A DNA stretch of 64,000 nucleotides from Mesorhizobium sp. M1B.F.Ca.ET.045.04.1.1. Its GTDB lineage: Bacteria; Pseudomonadota; Alphaproteobacteria; Rhizobiales; Rhizobiaceae. The stretch covers positions 2,085,001-2,149,000 of the forward strand of contig NZ_CP034448.1 of assembly GCF_003952465.1 (NCBI RefSeq), read 5' to 3'. Positions 55,987 to 64,000 of the stretch are shown one piece after another. Made by a program: the position numbers and the translations under genes. The notes below the pieces were generated by a model. That model ran no database searches and was not told where the DNA came from. It worked only from the letters and a program-made list of their open reading frames with translations. Every line of letters starts with the position of its first letter. Position 1 is the first letter of the stretch.

Positions 55987-56150
55987 ACCCCCCTCTGTCC
56001 TGCCGGACATCTCCCCCGCAAGGGGGGAGATTGGCAGCTTCGCCGACGGCGCCTGTTCTGCTGGGCAGCAATGTTGGAGATTGGCGAAGGCCGAGATGAA
56101 ATCTGATCTCCCCCCTTGCGGGGGAGATGTCCGGCAGGACAGAGGGGGGT
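55987..56150. mobile_element. MITE-like element, family B copy 2
   Basis: About 164 bases with terminal inverted repeats: left ACCCCCCTCTGTCCTGCCGG then ACATCTCCCCCGCAAGGGGG, and right the inverse ending at 56150. It occupies most of the 275 bases between the binding-protein gene and the permease gene of the same operon. Confidence 0.85.
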
Positions 56151-56214
56151 GGGCGGGAACTCGGCCTTTGCCAAAGTTCCCATTTCCTCGCGAACGCTCA
56201 TCCGCGCGAGTGTG

Positions 56215-57825
56215 TCACGATTCCAAATAGGTGTCCGCCCAGTTCGACACCGCCCAGCGCGGGTTGTCGGCGATGTTTCCGACCGTATCGCGGGCGACGG
56301 AAATGAAGCTCCATTCGGCGACGTTGATCAACGGCAGGTCGGCAGCGACCTTCTTCTGGAATTCTTTGTACAGCTCGGTGCGGGCGCCGGTATCGAGCGT
56401 CTCCGAGGCTTTCGCGATCAGCGCGTCCAGGTCGGCATTCTTGTAGCCGCCCTGGTTGGAGAAGGGCACGCCGTCCGGAATGCCGCTCTGCACCAGGATG
56501 GTGGTGGAGATCGCCGGGTCGCCGCGGAACACCGGCGGGCCGATAGCGAGATCGAAGGCATGATCGGTGTAGACGGCTTTGATGTGGGCTGCCGAGTCGT
56601 TGTTGACGATCTCGGCGTCGATGCCGATCGCGGCCAGGGCCTGGCGCAGATAGTCGCCGAATTGCTTCGTCTCGTTGAAGTAGGGCGCCGGCAGCAGTTT
56701 CAGCGAAAAGCGCTTGCCGTCGTCGGCGCGCCTATAGCCGGCTTCGTCCAGCAGGTCGTTGGCCTTGGCGACATCGAACGCGTAAGTCGGGACATCGGCG
56801 GTGTAGAATTGCGGATCGTTCTTCGGCACCGGGCCGGTTGCGGTCGCGGCGTAGCCGAGGAAGATCGTCTTGACGACGAAGTCCTTGTCGATGGCATGGG
56901 CGATGGCCTGGCGCACCTTGAGGTCGGCCAGCTCCTTGCGGCGATGGTTGATCTCGACGACGAGCTGGTAGGTGAGCCCCTCATAGCCCTTGGTGATGAC
57001 CTTCAGGCCCGGCACCTTGGAGATGCGGTCGAGATCGGCGAGCGGCACGGCGGAGAAGGCGGCGAGCTGGATCTCTTCCGCCTCGAGCGCCGCCGCCGCC
57101 GAGGTGCGGTCGGGCAGCACCTGGTAGACGATCTCGTCGAGATAAGGCTCGTCCTTGCCCCAATAGTCGTCGTTCCGCGCCAGCCGGTAGTACTGGCCGG
57201 CCTTGTATTCGGCGAACTTGAACGGCCCGGTGCCGACCGGCGCGTTGTTGGCCGGGTTGTCCTCGATCTTGCCCACCTCATAGACATGCTTCGGCACGAC
57301 GCTCGACAGTGCCGGCAGAGCGTTGCGGATCAGCTGGAACGGCGTCGGTTTGGCGAATTTGAATACGGCGGTGAGATCATCGGGCGTGTCGACCGCGCTG
57401 AGATCCTTGAACACGGTGCGCCCGAGATTCTGCAGCGGCTTCCAGATCTGCAGCGCCGAGAAGGCGACGTCGGCAGAGGTGAAGGGCTTGCCGTCATGCC
57501 ATTTGACGCCGTCGCGCAATTTGAAGGTCACCGACAGGCCATCGGCAGCGCCTTCCCAGGAGAGAGCGAGGCGCGGCTCAAGTCCATCCTTGCCGTCGAA
57601 GGAGGCCTCGGCCAGCGTCTCGACGATCTTGCTGGAGATGAAGAAGACGCCGTTGGAGGCGACGATCGCCGGGTTCAAGTTGCGCGGCTCGGAGTCGGCG
57701 GCGACGATCAGCCTTCCGCCTTTCTTCGGCGCCTGCGCGCGACCTATGGCCGGCAGCGCGGTCGAGGCCAAAAGCAGCGCCGAACCGGCAAGCAGGCCGC
57801 GGCGTGAAATCGTCAATTCGGACAT
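56215..57825 (-). CDS. dipeptide-type ABC transporter substrate-binding protein
   Basis: A 536-residue family 5 periplasmic binding protein. Its signal has a twin-arginine-like start (TISRRGLLAGSALLLASTALP, cleavage near GRA-QA). RLIVAADSEPRNLNPAIVASNGV opens the mature part, and LRDGVKWHDGKPFTSADVAFS is the SBP_bac_5 signature. Family members bind peptides, opines, and glutathione-like molecules. It heads the operon and is divergent from the M24 peptidase, consistent with a small peptide-like or thiazoline-containing ligand. Confidence 0.92.
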   Translation of the reverse strand: MSELTISRRGLLAGSALLLASTALPAIGRAQAPKKGGRLIVAADSEPRNLNPAIVASNGVFFISSKIVETLAEASFDGKDGLEPRLALSWEGAADGLSVTFKLRDGVKWHDGKPFTSADVAFSALQIWKPLQNLGRTVFKDLSAVDTPDDLTAVFKFAKPTPFQLIRNALPALSSVVPKHVYEVGKIEDNPANNAPVGTGPFKFAEYKAGQYYRLARNDDYWGKDEPYLDEIVYQVLPDRTSAAAALEAEEIQLAAFSAVPLADLDRISKVPGLKVITKGYEGLTYQLVVEINHRRKELADLKVRQAIAHAIDKDFVVKTIFLGYAATATGPVPKNDPQFYTADVPTYAFDVAKANDLLDEAGYRRADDGKRFSLKLLPAPYFNETKQFGDYLRQALAAIGIDAEIVNNDSAAHIKAVYTDHAFDLAIGPPVFRGDPAISTTILVQSGIPDGVPFSNQGGYKNADLDALIAKASETLDTGARTELYKEFQKKVAADLPLINVAEWSFISVARDTVGNIADNPRWAVSNWADTYLES

Positions 57826-57951
57826 CGCTCAACTCCCCTCTTCACCCGCGACAGCGTGGGCGACCTCGAAATGGACGGGATTATGGCCCTTGGCAAAGGT
57901 TTCGCCAGAGACGGTTTTGGCGCAGGATGGCTTGGCTTTGAAATTTTCGTT

Positions 57952-58084
57952 CACTGGACCAGTTATATGCAGGCTGCAGTTGCCGCCACCTGGTAGGACC
58001 AGATAGGGGCGTAATGCCACTTGAGGCCGCTGGGTAGGGCTGGATCCGCCAAGCGCCGTCGATTCTGGCTGGACCAGAGTGGTC
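57952..58084. promoter_or_regulatory. cluster of TGGT/ACCA sites in the divergent promoter
   Basis: Between the binding-protein (57825) and the M24 peptidase (58162) are ACTGGACCAGT (57952-57963), CTGGT-AGG-ACCAG (57990-58002, perfect arms) and GACCA-GAG-TGGTC (58072-58084, perfect arms). TGGT-N3-ACCA is the operator style of FCD-type GntR regulators; no such gene is near, so it may be encoded outside the window. Confidence 0.6.
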
Positions 58085-58161
58085 AAATGATGCAGATTGG
58101 CCGACAGCCAAAAGTTCAAGAAGAGGCCGCTCGAGCGGCCGGAAGATTCAGGGAGAGGCCG

Positions 58162-59349
58162 ATGAACATCGCTCCGGGCAAAACCGAGGTCAGCGGTATC
58201 CCGTTCGACCAGGCGCGGGTGGACCGGCTCATGGAGGAGGCCGGCATCGATGTGCTCTTCGCCACCTCCAAGCACAACACGCAATATCTGCTCGGCGGCT
58301 ACAAGTTCATCTTCTTCGCGGCGATGGATGCCATCGGCCACAGCCGCTACCTGCCGATCGTCCTTTACGAAAAGGGCGGGCCGGAGCATGCCGCCTATAT
58401 CGGCAACAAGATGGAAGGCGGCGAGCATCAGAACCACCCGTTCTGGACACCGACATTGCATGCCGCCTGCTGGGGCACGCTCGATGCCGCCAACCTTGCG
58501 GTGGAGCATTTGCAGAAGATCGGCAAGTCGACGGCGCGCATCGGCATCGAGCCGGGCTTCCTGCCGTCGGATGCCTATACGCTGATCCGCAAGGCGCTGC
58601 CGGATGCCAAGCTGATCGATGCGACCGGCATGCTGGAGAATATGCGCGCCATCAAGACCGAGGCCGAGCTCGAAAAGCTGCGCATCGCCTCCGAGCTCAT
58701 CACCGACTCGATGCTGGCAACGATCGCCTGGGCGCGCGAGGACACGACGAAAACCGACATCATAGAGCGGCTCAGGCGTGAGGAGACCAATCGCGGCGCG
58801 CATTTCGAATATTGCCTGCTGACGTTGGGCTCCAGCCACAACCGCGCGGCGTCAGACCAGGCGTGGAAGAAGGGCGAGGTGCTGTCGATCGATTCCGGCG
58901 GCAATTATCACGGCTATATCGGCGACCTCTGCCGCATGGGCGTGCTTGGCGAGCCGGATGCGGAGCTCCAGGATCTGCTGGCCGAAGTTGAAGCGGTGCA
59001 GCAGGCGGCCTTTTCCAAGGTCAAGGCGGGCACGCTTGGCGGCGATATGATCGCGCATGCCGAAAGCGTGCTGAAGGCCTCGAAGGTAGCGGCCTATACG
59101 GATTTCTTCGCCCACGGCATGGGGCTGATAACCCACGAGGCGCCGTTCCTGATGACTAACCATCCGGTCACCTATGAAGGCACCTATGCCGCCAAGCCGC
59201 TGGAAAAGAACATGGTGCTCTCGGTCGAGACGACCATGCTTCACCCGAAGCGCGGCTTCATCAAGCTGGAGGACACCGTCGCGGTGACCGACACCGGCTA
59301 TGTGATGTTCGGCGATCGGGGTAGGGGGTGGAACAGGGGAGCTTCATAG
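58162..59349 (+). CDS. M24 family metallopeptidase (Xaa-Pro peptidase/creatinase fold)
   Basis: A 395-residue protein. Residues 1-140 form the creatinase-type N domain (LFATSKHNTQYLLGGYKF); residues 150-395 form the pita-bread catalytic domain. Metal ligands expected are D in VLSIDSGGNYHGYIGDL (two aspartates), H in FFAHGMGLITHEAPF, E in LSVETTM and E in KLEDTVAV, all present. It may cleave Xaa-Pro peptides or a guanidino/amidino C-N bond. ATG at 58162 follows GGGAGAGG; longer in-frame starts (58087) are less likely. It is divergent from the dipeptide-type operon, and shares its regulatory gap. Confidence 0.9.
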   Translation: MNIAPGKTEVSGIPFDQARVDRLMEEAGIDVLFATSKHNTQYLLGGYKFIFFAAMDAIGHSRYLPIVLYEKGGPEHAAYIGNKMEGGEHQNHPFWTPTLHAACWGTLDAANLAVEHLQKIGKSTARIGIEPGFLPSDAYTLIRKALPDAKLIDATGMLENMRAIKTEAELEKLRIASELITDSMLATIAWAREDTTKTDIIERLRREETNRGAHFEYCLLTLGSSHNRAASDQAWKKGEVLSIDSGGNYHGYIGDLCRMGVLGEPDAELQDLLAEVEAVQQAAFSKVKAGTLGGDMIAHAESVLKASKVAAYTDFFAHGMGLITHEAPFLMTNHPVTYEGTYAAKPLEKNMVLSVETTMLHPKRGFIKLEDTVAVTDTGYVMFGDRGRGWNRGAS

Positions 59350-59362
59350 AGCCGAAGGTAGG

Positions 59363-59544
59363 CGCTGCCCCCTCATCCGCCTGCCGGCACCTTCTCCCCG
59401 TATAGTGACGGGGAGAAGGCAGATGGCCGCAACCTCGGCGCTTACCTTCCGACGTGGAAAATTGGCGAAAGCATTGATGAAAGCGTCTTTCTCCCCGTCA
59501 CTATACGGGGAGAAATGTCCGGCAGGACAATGAGGGGCGGCGCT
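59363..59544. mobile_element. MITE-like element, family B copy 3 (variant)
   Basis: About 180 bases with long inverted ends: left CGCTGCCCCCTCATCCGCCT then CTTCTCCCCGTATAGTGACG; right its inverse through CCGGCAGGACAATGAGGGGC. The inner arms differ from copies 1 and 2 but the CTGCCGG and CTCCCC blocks are shared. No coding capacity. Confidence 0.8.
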
Positions 59545-59563
59545 GCCGTGAACAGGAATCAAT

Positions 59564-59983
59564 CTACTGCTTACCCGGCGGCAGCAGCCTGAAGTCCGGT
59601 AGGTCGCGCAGCGCAAGCTCCGGTCCGGCCGGCGAGTAGACGACGAAAAGCTGCATCGGCTGGTCGCCGGTGTTGAGCGTCGAGTGGAAACGGCTTTCCG
59701 GCACGTAGATGGTGCAGCCGGGGCCGACCTTCGCGACCACGGGATTACCCTTCTCGTCCTCGACCATCTGTTCGCCATTGCCCGAGATGACGAAGATGAT
59801 CTCTTCGGCGCCCGGATGGTTGTGGCGCGTGTGCCCCTTGCCGGGCGGCAGGTCGACGACGCCGCCGGAAAAGCGCTCCGCGCCGTTCACTTCCGGCGCG
59901 ACGGTGAGGGCCAGTCTGCCCCAGTCGAAGCCGAAGGCGCTGACATCCTTCGGGTAGACGAACACTTTGCTCCTGTCGGCCAT
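59564..59983 (-). CDS. cupin domain-containing protein
   Basis: A 139-residue single-domain cupin. Motif 1 GKGHTRHNHPGAEEIIFVISGNGEQ carries the histidine/glutamate metal ligands; motif 2 GCTIYVPESRFHSTLNTGD carries the second histidine. ATG at 59983 (MADRSKVFVY) is supported by GAGG four bases upstream; 59992 is an alternative. It is the last gene of a minus-strand set with the split Tm-1-like pair, so it probably acts on the same unknown compound. Confidence 0.85.
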   Translation of the reverse strand: MADRSKVFVYPKDVSAFGFDWGRLALTVAPEVNGAERFSGGVVDLPPGKGHTRHNHPGAEEIIFVISGNGEQMVEDEKGNPVVAKVGPGCTIYVPESRFHSTLNTGDQPMQLFVVYSPAGPELALRDLPDFRLLPPGKQ

Positions 59984-59998
59984 TTGCCTCATCCCTTC

Positions 59999-60853
59999 CT
60001 AGTTGCTGGCGGTCTTCGCTTTGCCGATTGCCGCGGCCTTGAAATCCGCCGTCTGCCTGGCGATCGCCGCCTCGGCCGGCAGCCGCTCCATCGAGCTTGC
60101 GCCGTAGAAGCCGTGCAGACCCTCACAGCGCTCCAGGATGTAGCGCGCGTCGTCGGGCATCGAGATCGGCCCGCCATGGCAAAGCAGGATGACGTCCCTG
60201 CGTACCGATCGCGCGGCATCGGCAATGGCGTCGATCTCCTTCACGCAGCCGTCGAGCGACTTCGCCGAGGTGGCGCCGATCGATCCACCCGTGGTCACGC
60301 CCATATGGGCGACGACGATGTCGGCGCCGGCCCTCGTCATGGCGCGCGCTTCGTCCGGATTGAAGACGTAGGGCGTGGTCAGCAGGTCGAGCTTGTGCGC
60401 CTCGGCGATCATGTCGACCTCAAGGCCAAAACCCATGCCGGTCTCCTCAAAACTCTGGCGCATGGTGCCGTCGAACAGGCCGACAGTCGGAAAGTTCTGC
60501 ACGCCGGAGAAGCCCATCGTCTTCAGCTCGGTGAGCAGCAGCGGCATGATGACGAAAGGGTCGGTGCCGTTGACGCCGGCCAGCACCGGCGTTTTCCTCA
60601 CCACCGGCAGCACCTCATAGGCCATTTCCTTGACGATCTCGTTGGCATTGCCATAGGCGAGCAGGCCGGCCGCCGAGCCGCGCCCCGCCATGCGGTAGCG
60701 ACCGGAATTGTAGATGATGATCAAGTCGATGCCGCCGGCTTCCTCGGCCTTGGCCGACAGGCCGGTGCCGGCGCCGCCGCCGACGATCGGCACGCCCTCG
60801 GCGATCATCTTGCGGAACTTCTCCAGAATCGTCTTGCGGGGAATGGCGGCCAT
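59999..60853 (-). CDS. phosphoenolpyruvate hydrolase-family TIM-barrel protein (Tm-1 C-terminal half homologue)
   Basis: A 284-residue TIM barrel of the PEP_hydrolase (PF09370) family: [67 protein letters not shown] and [21 protein letters not shown], all conserved. The same domain makes up the C-terminal half of the plant Tm-1 resistance protein and of many fungal fusion proteins; the N-terminal half is encoded by the upstream neighbour. No biochemical role is firmly known. Confidence 0.86.
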   Translation of the reverse strand: MAAIPRKTILEKFRKMIAEGVPIVGGGAGTGLSAKAEEAGGIDLIIIYNSGRYRMAGRGSAAGLLAYGNANEIVKEMAYEVLPVVRKTPVLAGVNGTDPFVIMPLLLTELKTMGFSGVQNFPTVGLFDGTMRQSFEETGMGFGLEVDMIAEAHKLDLLTTPYVFNPDEARAMTRAGADIVVAHMGVTTGGSIGATSAKSLDGCVKEIDAIADAARSVRRDVILLCHGGPISMPDDARYILERCEGLHGFYGASSMERLPAEAAIARQTADFKAAAIGKAKTASN

Positions 60854-60865
60854 GCTTGTCCGGTC

Positions 60866-62062
60866 TCACTTCTTGGCGATGTCGAGGAAAGCCTCGGCCG
60901 CGGCCTTGGCGAATGCGGGGTCGTTGATGTGCATCGGCAGGCGCGTCACGGTGCGGTTCTTCGTCGGCTGGATCGTGCGCTCGATGGCGTCGAACAGGGC
61001 GGCATCGGCTTCCGCATCGAAGAAGGCGCCGCCCTCGATGTCGAGCGCGGACACACCTTTTTCCGGGATGAGGAAACGGACCGGACCGTCGCAGCGGGCG
61101 AGGCGGCCGCCGATCCATTCGCCGATCTGGCGGCATTCATCGGCCGTGGTACGCATCAGCGTGACGTTCGGATTGTGCTCGTAGAAGAGACGGCCGCGAT
61201 AACGTTCGGGAATGGTCGGCGGGGCCCAGAAATTCACCATGTCGAGCGCGCCGACCGAGCCGGCATAAGGCAGTTTCGTACGGGCAATGGCGCCGAAGCG
61301 ATCCTCGGTCGCCGGCAACACGCCACCGAACAGCAGGTCGCAGACTTCCGTCGTGGTGATGTCGATGACGCCGGCGAGCAGGCCGCTGTCGGCGAGCTTC
61401 TCCATCGAGCGGCCGCCGGTGCCGGTGGCGTGGAAGACCATGCAGTCATAGTCGGCGCGCAACCGGTCGGCGATTGCGGTGACGCATGGCGTGGTGACGC
61501 CGAACATGGTCAAGCCCAGCGCCGGCTTGCCGGCGGCGGACGGCGCCGGCTTCGCGGCCATGCCGGCGATGGCCTGGGCGGCATTGTGCAGCACGACCCG
61601 CGACAGGCGGTTGAGGCCGGCCATGTCGGTCACCGACGGCATCATGATGATGTCGGAGACGTCGACGTAAGGCGCGGTGTCGCCGGAGGCGAGCGTCGAG
61701 ACCATGATCTTCGGCAGGCCGAGCGGCAGCGCGCGCATGCCGGCGGTGATGATCGAGGTGCCGCCGCCGCCGCCGATGCCGATCACGCCGACGACGTCGT
61801 CGCGCGATTGCATGAAGCGGGCAAACGCGACGCCCATGCCGGCAACGGCGGTGCCGCGATCGTCGATGCCGAGCACCGCGCCGGCTCCGTCCGGATGATG
61901 CGCGGCGACCTCGCTGGCCTGGATGTCCACCGGCACGGTTGCGTCGCGCGTGCCGACGTCGACGCGGGCGACCGCGCCACCGGCGGCAGTGACGGCATCG
62001 GCCAGGAAGGCGAGTTCCTCACCCTTGGTGTCGGCCGTGCCGGCCACATAGATGCGCTTCAT
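60866..62062 (-). CDS. Tm-1-like ATP-binding domain protein (UPF0261)
   Basis: A 398-residue protein of the UPF0261/Tm-1-like ATP-binding family: RIYVAGTADTKGEELAFLAD at the N-terminus, VIGIGGGGGTSIITAGMRALPLGLPKIMVSTLASGD around 95-130, GLTMFGVTTPC, and VFHATGTGGRSMEKL. The glycine-rich loop may bind ATP, by analogy with Tm-1. It is 12 bases upstream of the PEP-hydrolase-like gene; both would together form a Tm-1-like complex. Confidence 0.9.
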   Translation of the reverse strand: MKRIYVAGTADTKGEELAFLADAVTAAGGAVARVDVGTRDATVPVDIQASEVAAHHPDGAGAVLGIDDRGTAVAGMGVAFARFMQSRDDVVGVIGIGGGGGTSIITAGMRALPLGLPKIMVSTLASGDTAPYVDVSDIIMMPSVTDMAGLNRLSRVVLHNAAQAIAGMAAKPAPSAAGKPALGLTMFGVTTPCVTAIADRLRADYDCMVFHATGTGGRSMEKLADSGLLAGVIDITTTEVCDLLFGGVLPATEDRFGAIARTKLPYAGSVGALDMVNFWAPPTIPERYRGRLFYEHNPNVTLMRTTADECRQIGEWIGGRLARCDGPVRFLIPEKGVSALDIEGGAFFDAEADAALFDAIERTIQPTKNRTVTRLPMHINDPAFAKAAAEAFLDIAKK

Positions 62063-62175
62063 CCGCGTTTCCCCGTTGTCTCTCCTGTTCTCCGGCGCGT
62101 CCGGCGTTGCCGCCTGCCGCTTCTCGCACGGCGCGATGCCATTGCAATTTTTTGAGACGCGCGTATCGTATTGAT

Positions 62176-62871
62176 ATGGATGTCTCACGTCAACAAGCCA
62201 CATCGAACGACGACGCCGAACAAATGCCGGCAGCCGAAAAGGGGCCACGCGCGCGGACGAGGCGGCTGATGCTGGAGACGGCGACGCGGCTGATGCAGGC
62301 TGGCGTGACGCCTTCGGTGAGCGAGGTGGCCGAGGCGGCGGAGGTGTCGCGCGCGACCGCCTACCGCTACTTCCCAAGCCAGGCGGCACTGGTGCAGGCG
62401 GTCGTCGACGAAGGACTCGGCCCGATCCTGACCTGGAAATCGGCTTCGACCGATCCGGAGCGGCGAGTGGCGGAGCTGTTCGCCACCGCCATGCCGCGCA
62501 TCGAGGCTTTCGAGGCGACGTTCAAGGCGGCGCTCAAGCTTTCGCTCGACCAGTGGGCGCAGCGGCAGGCGGGCACGCTGGGCACCGAGCCGGCCTTCAA
62601 GCGCGGTCATCGCGTCGATCTTTTGAAGGACGCGATCGCGCCGCTCAAGGGTCAGCTCAAGCCGCGTCAGTTCAAGCGTCTTGCCCAAGCGCTGTCGATG
62701 ATGTTCGGCGTCGAGGTGCTGATCGTGCTGAAGGATATATGGGGGCTGGAGAGCCGCGACATGATGTCGGTCGCCGATTGGGCGGCGGGCGCGCTGGTGC
62801 GCGCGGCGATAGCGGAATCAGAGGCGAAAGCGGGTGGAGTTTCGACATCGCCCAAGACGGAGATGTCTTAA
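62176..62871 (+). CDS. TetR/AcrR family transcriptional regulator
   Basis: A 231-residue regulator with an N-terminal TetR helix-turn-helix at about residues 25-75 (RTRRLMLETATRLMQAG, SVSEVAEAAEVSRATAYRYFPSQAALVQAVV) and an alpha-helical ligand domain. ATG at 62176 lies 113 bases from the UPF0261 start, divergent, so it probably regulates that operon. A later ATG would remove part of the first helix. Confidence 0.88.
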   Translation: MDVSRQQATSNDDAEQMPAAEKGPRARTRRLMLETATRLMQAGVTPSVSEVAEAAEVSRATAYRYFPSQAALVQAVVDEGLGPILTWKSASTDPERRVAELFATAMPRIEAFEATFKAALKLSLDQWAQRQAGTLGTEPAFKRGHRVDLLKDAIAPLKGQLKPRQFKRLAQALSMMFGVEVLIVLKDIWGLESRDMMSVADWAAGALVRAAIAESEAKAGGVSTSPKTEMS

Positions 62872-62889
62872 ATCTGGTTCGACCAGATT
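62871..62889. promoter_or_regulatory. AATCTGGT-TCG-ACCAGATT operator
   Basis: Perfect 8-base arms with a 3-base spacer, starting at the last base of the TetR stop. It is of the TGGT-N3-ACCA class seen also at 57990 and 63051. It lies 340 bases before the sugar-binding protein gene. Confidence 0.65.
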
Positions 62890-63050
62890 GGAGGGCCAGC
62901 TACCGATAATAATTGTGGTGCATCGTCGGAAGCAAGGCCTTCATGTATCAAGGAGTAGGAAAAATAAGGGAAAACAGACAGATACTGTCTCGATTGGCTT
63001 GTCGAACCGCTTCGAGGCGTCCAAGAAAGCGCTTGACGTCCCTCTTGAAT

Positions 63051-63061
63051 TGGTAATACCA
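63051..63061. promoter_or_regulatory. TGGT-AAT-ACCA operator
   Basis: A perfect 4-base dyad (extended to ATTGGTAATACCAGAT with one break) in the 357-base gap (62872-63227) before the sugar-binding protein gene. This gap holds no gene. It belongs to the same site class as 62871-62889. Confidence 0.6.
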
Positions 63062-63227
63062 GATCAGTAGACATAAAGCGGATCGAAAGTGAGGGCTGCG
63101 ATCCATTTTTTCCGGCAGGATGAGGAGGCTCGATGCCGGAAAAGTGCCGTCACGGGAGGAACTACCAGGGCCGACCATGCTGCCGGCTCTCAATGACACG
63201 GTAGAATGCGCACCAGGGAGGAAAACT

Positions 63228-64000
63228 ATGCGCAAGATAGTAACCAGCGTGCTTGCTGGTATCGGCCTGTCGCTTGCCTGCGGGACATCCGTCTATGCGC
63301 AGGACAAGGAACTCACCATCTTCTGGGCGGAATGGGATCCGGCCAACTATTTGCAGGAACTCGGCAACGAGTACGAGAAGGAAACCGGCGTCAAGATCAC
63401 GGTGGAAACCACGCCCTGGTCGGACTTCCAGACCAAGGCCTTCACCGAATTCAATGCCCATGGCGATGCCTACGACATGGTGGTCGGCGACTCGCAATGG
63501 CTCGGCGCCGGCTCGACCGGCGGCCACTATGTCGACCTGACCGACTTCTTCAACAAGCACAAGCTGAACGACGTGATGGCGCCGGCGACGGTGAAATATT
63601 ACGCCGAATATCCCGGCAACAGCGGCAAGTACTGGGCGATCCCGCTCGAAGGCGACGCCGTCGGCTGGTCCTATCGCAAGGACTGGTTCGAGGATCCGAA
63701 GGAAAAGGAAGCCTTCAAGGCCAAATACGGCTACGACCTCGACGTGCCGAAGGATTTCAAGGCGCTGCATGACATCGCCGAGTTCTTCCACCGGCCGGAC
63801 CAGAAGAAATACGGCATCGCCATCTACACCGACAATTCCTACGACGCGATGGCGATGGGCTTCGAGAACGCGCTGTTCTCGTATGGCGGCGAATTGGGCG
63901 ACTATTCGACCTACAAGGTCGATGGCATCATCAATTCGGACAAGGCGGTCGCCGCACTCGATGCCTACCGGGATCTCTACAAGTTCACCCCTCCGGGCTG
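63228..64000 (+). CDS. sugar ABC transporter substrate-binding protein (family 1), truncated by window end
   Basis: 257 residues of an extracellular solute-binding protein family 1 gene running off the end of the window. A Sec signal (MRKIVTSVLAGIGLSLACG, cleavage near VYA-QD) is followed by ELTIFWAEWDPANYLQELGNEYEKETG and KITVETTPWSDFQTKAFTEF, and DMVVGDSQWLGAGSTGGHYVDL, typical of binding proteins for sugars such as maltose, trehalose or alpha-glucosides. Start ATG 63228 follows GGGAGGAAA. The rest of the importer is presumably downstream. Two GntR-type operator sites lie upstream. Confidence 0.88.
   Translation, partial: MRKIVTSVLAGIGLSLACGTSVYAQDKELTIFWAEWDPANYLQELGNEYEKETGVKITVETTPWSDFQTKAFTEFNAHGDAYDMVVGDSQWLGAGSTGGHYVDLTDFFNKHKLNDVMAPATVKYYAEYPGNSGKYWAIPLEGDAVGWSYRKDWFEDPKEKEAFKAKYGYDLDVPKDFKALHDIAEFFHRPDQKKYGIAIYTDNSYDAMAMGFENALFSYGGELGDYSTYKVDGIINSDKAVAALDAYRDLYKFTPPG

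Noticed and set aside
62153..62187. TGAGAC ... GTCTCA inverted repeat upstream of TetR as an operator
   Set aside because: Six-base arms 23 bases apart, partly within the coding region, are too weak to call.

Overview
The window looks like chromosome of a Mesorhizobium-type alphaproteobacterium (order Hyphomicrobiales). It opens with the 3' part of a 23S rRNA gene, then 5S and tRNA-fMet(CAT), the usual alphaproteobacterial rRNA operon end. The coding part is GC rich, dense with ABC transporters and GntR-type regulators, and sprinkled with rhizobial palindromic intergenic repeats. No database search was possible; genus and names rest on recognised motifs, gene order and family knowledge.

Layout. 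1-2.3 kb: rRNA operon end, plus a second degenerate copy of the tRNA 3' end and terminator. 2.4-9.7 kb: ThuA-like protein, GntR regulator, sugar-acid dehydratase, SDR and an arabinose-type ABC transporter. 9.7-13.5 kb: glutamine synthetase-like enzyme, GntR regulator and a uxuA pseudogene with three lesions. 13.6-23.0 kb: a minus-strand operon for a ureide (biuret, possibly triuret) with its own BMP-type ABC transporter, a BiuH-like and a second cysteine hydrolase, a cupin and an AtzF-like allophanate hydrolase, with a divergent GntR regulator. 23.0-32.8 kb: LuxR regulator, polyamine-type ABC transporter, SDR, gamma-glutamyl-polyamine synthetase and oxidase, DeoR regulator. 32.8-42.4 kb: a nine-gene minus-strand operon joining a second polyamine/betaine-type transporter to an aldehyde dehydrogenase, a luciferase-like monooxygenase, a three-part hydrolase-flavin reductase fusion and a DUF1185 protein, with a divergent GntR regulator. 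42.4-44.7 kb: a two-gene insert (DJ-1/PfpI fusion and LysR) bounded by a duplicated gene end and a tRNA-like fragment. 44.7-51.7 kb: a sugar cluster (ROK kinase/P-loop fusion, class I aldolase, SorC regulator, ribose-type ABC transporter). 51.8-59.4 kb: dipeptide-type ABC transporter with a thiazoline-carboxylate hydrolase-like enzyme and a divergent M24 peptidase. 59.5-62.9 kb: cupin, a split pair matching the two halves of plant Tm-1, and TetR. 63.2 kb to the end: a truncated sugar-binding protein gene.

Most units follow one logic: a specific importer, two to five catabolic enzymes and a local regulator with a palindromic operator. The most interesting units are the ureide pathway (13.6-22.2 kb), the two-component monooxygenase operon (32.8-41.6 kb), which resembles in enzyme types the trigonelline (Tgn) and pyrimidine (Rut) ring-opening routes, and the thiazoline/peptide cluster (51.8-59.4 kb). 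Two repeat families recur: a palindromic family with a core like AAACCG-N(4-6)-CACTTTT (five copies) and a MITE-like family with long terminal inverted repeats (three copies, one inside an ABC ATPase gene without breaking its frame).
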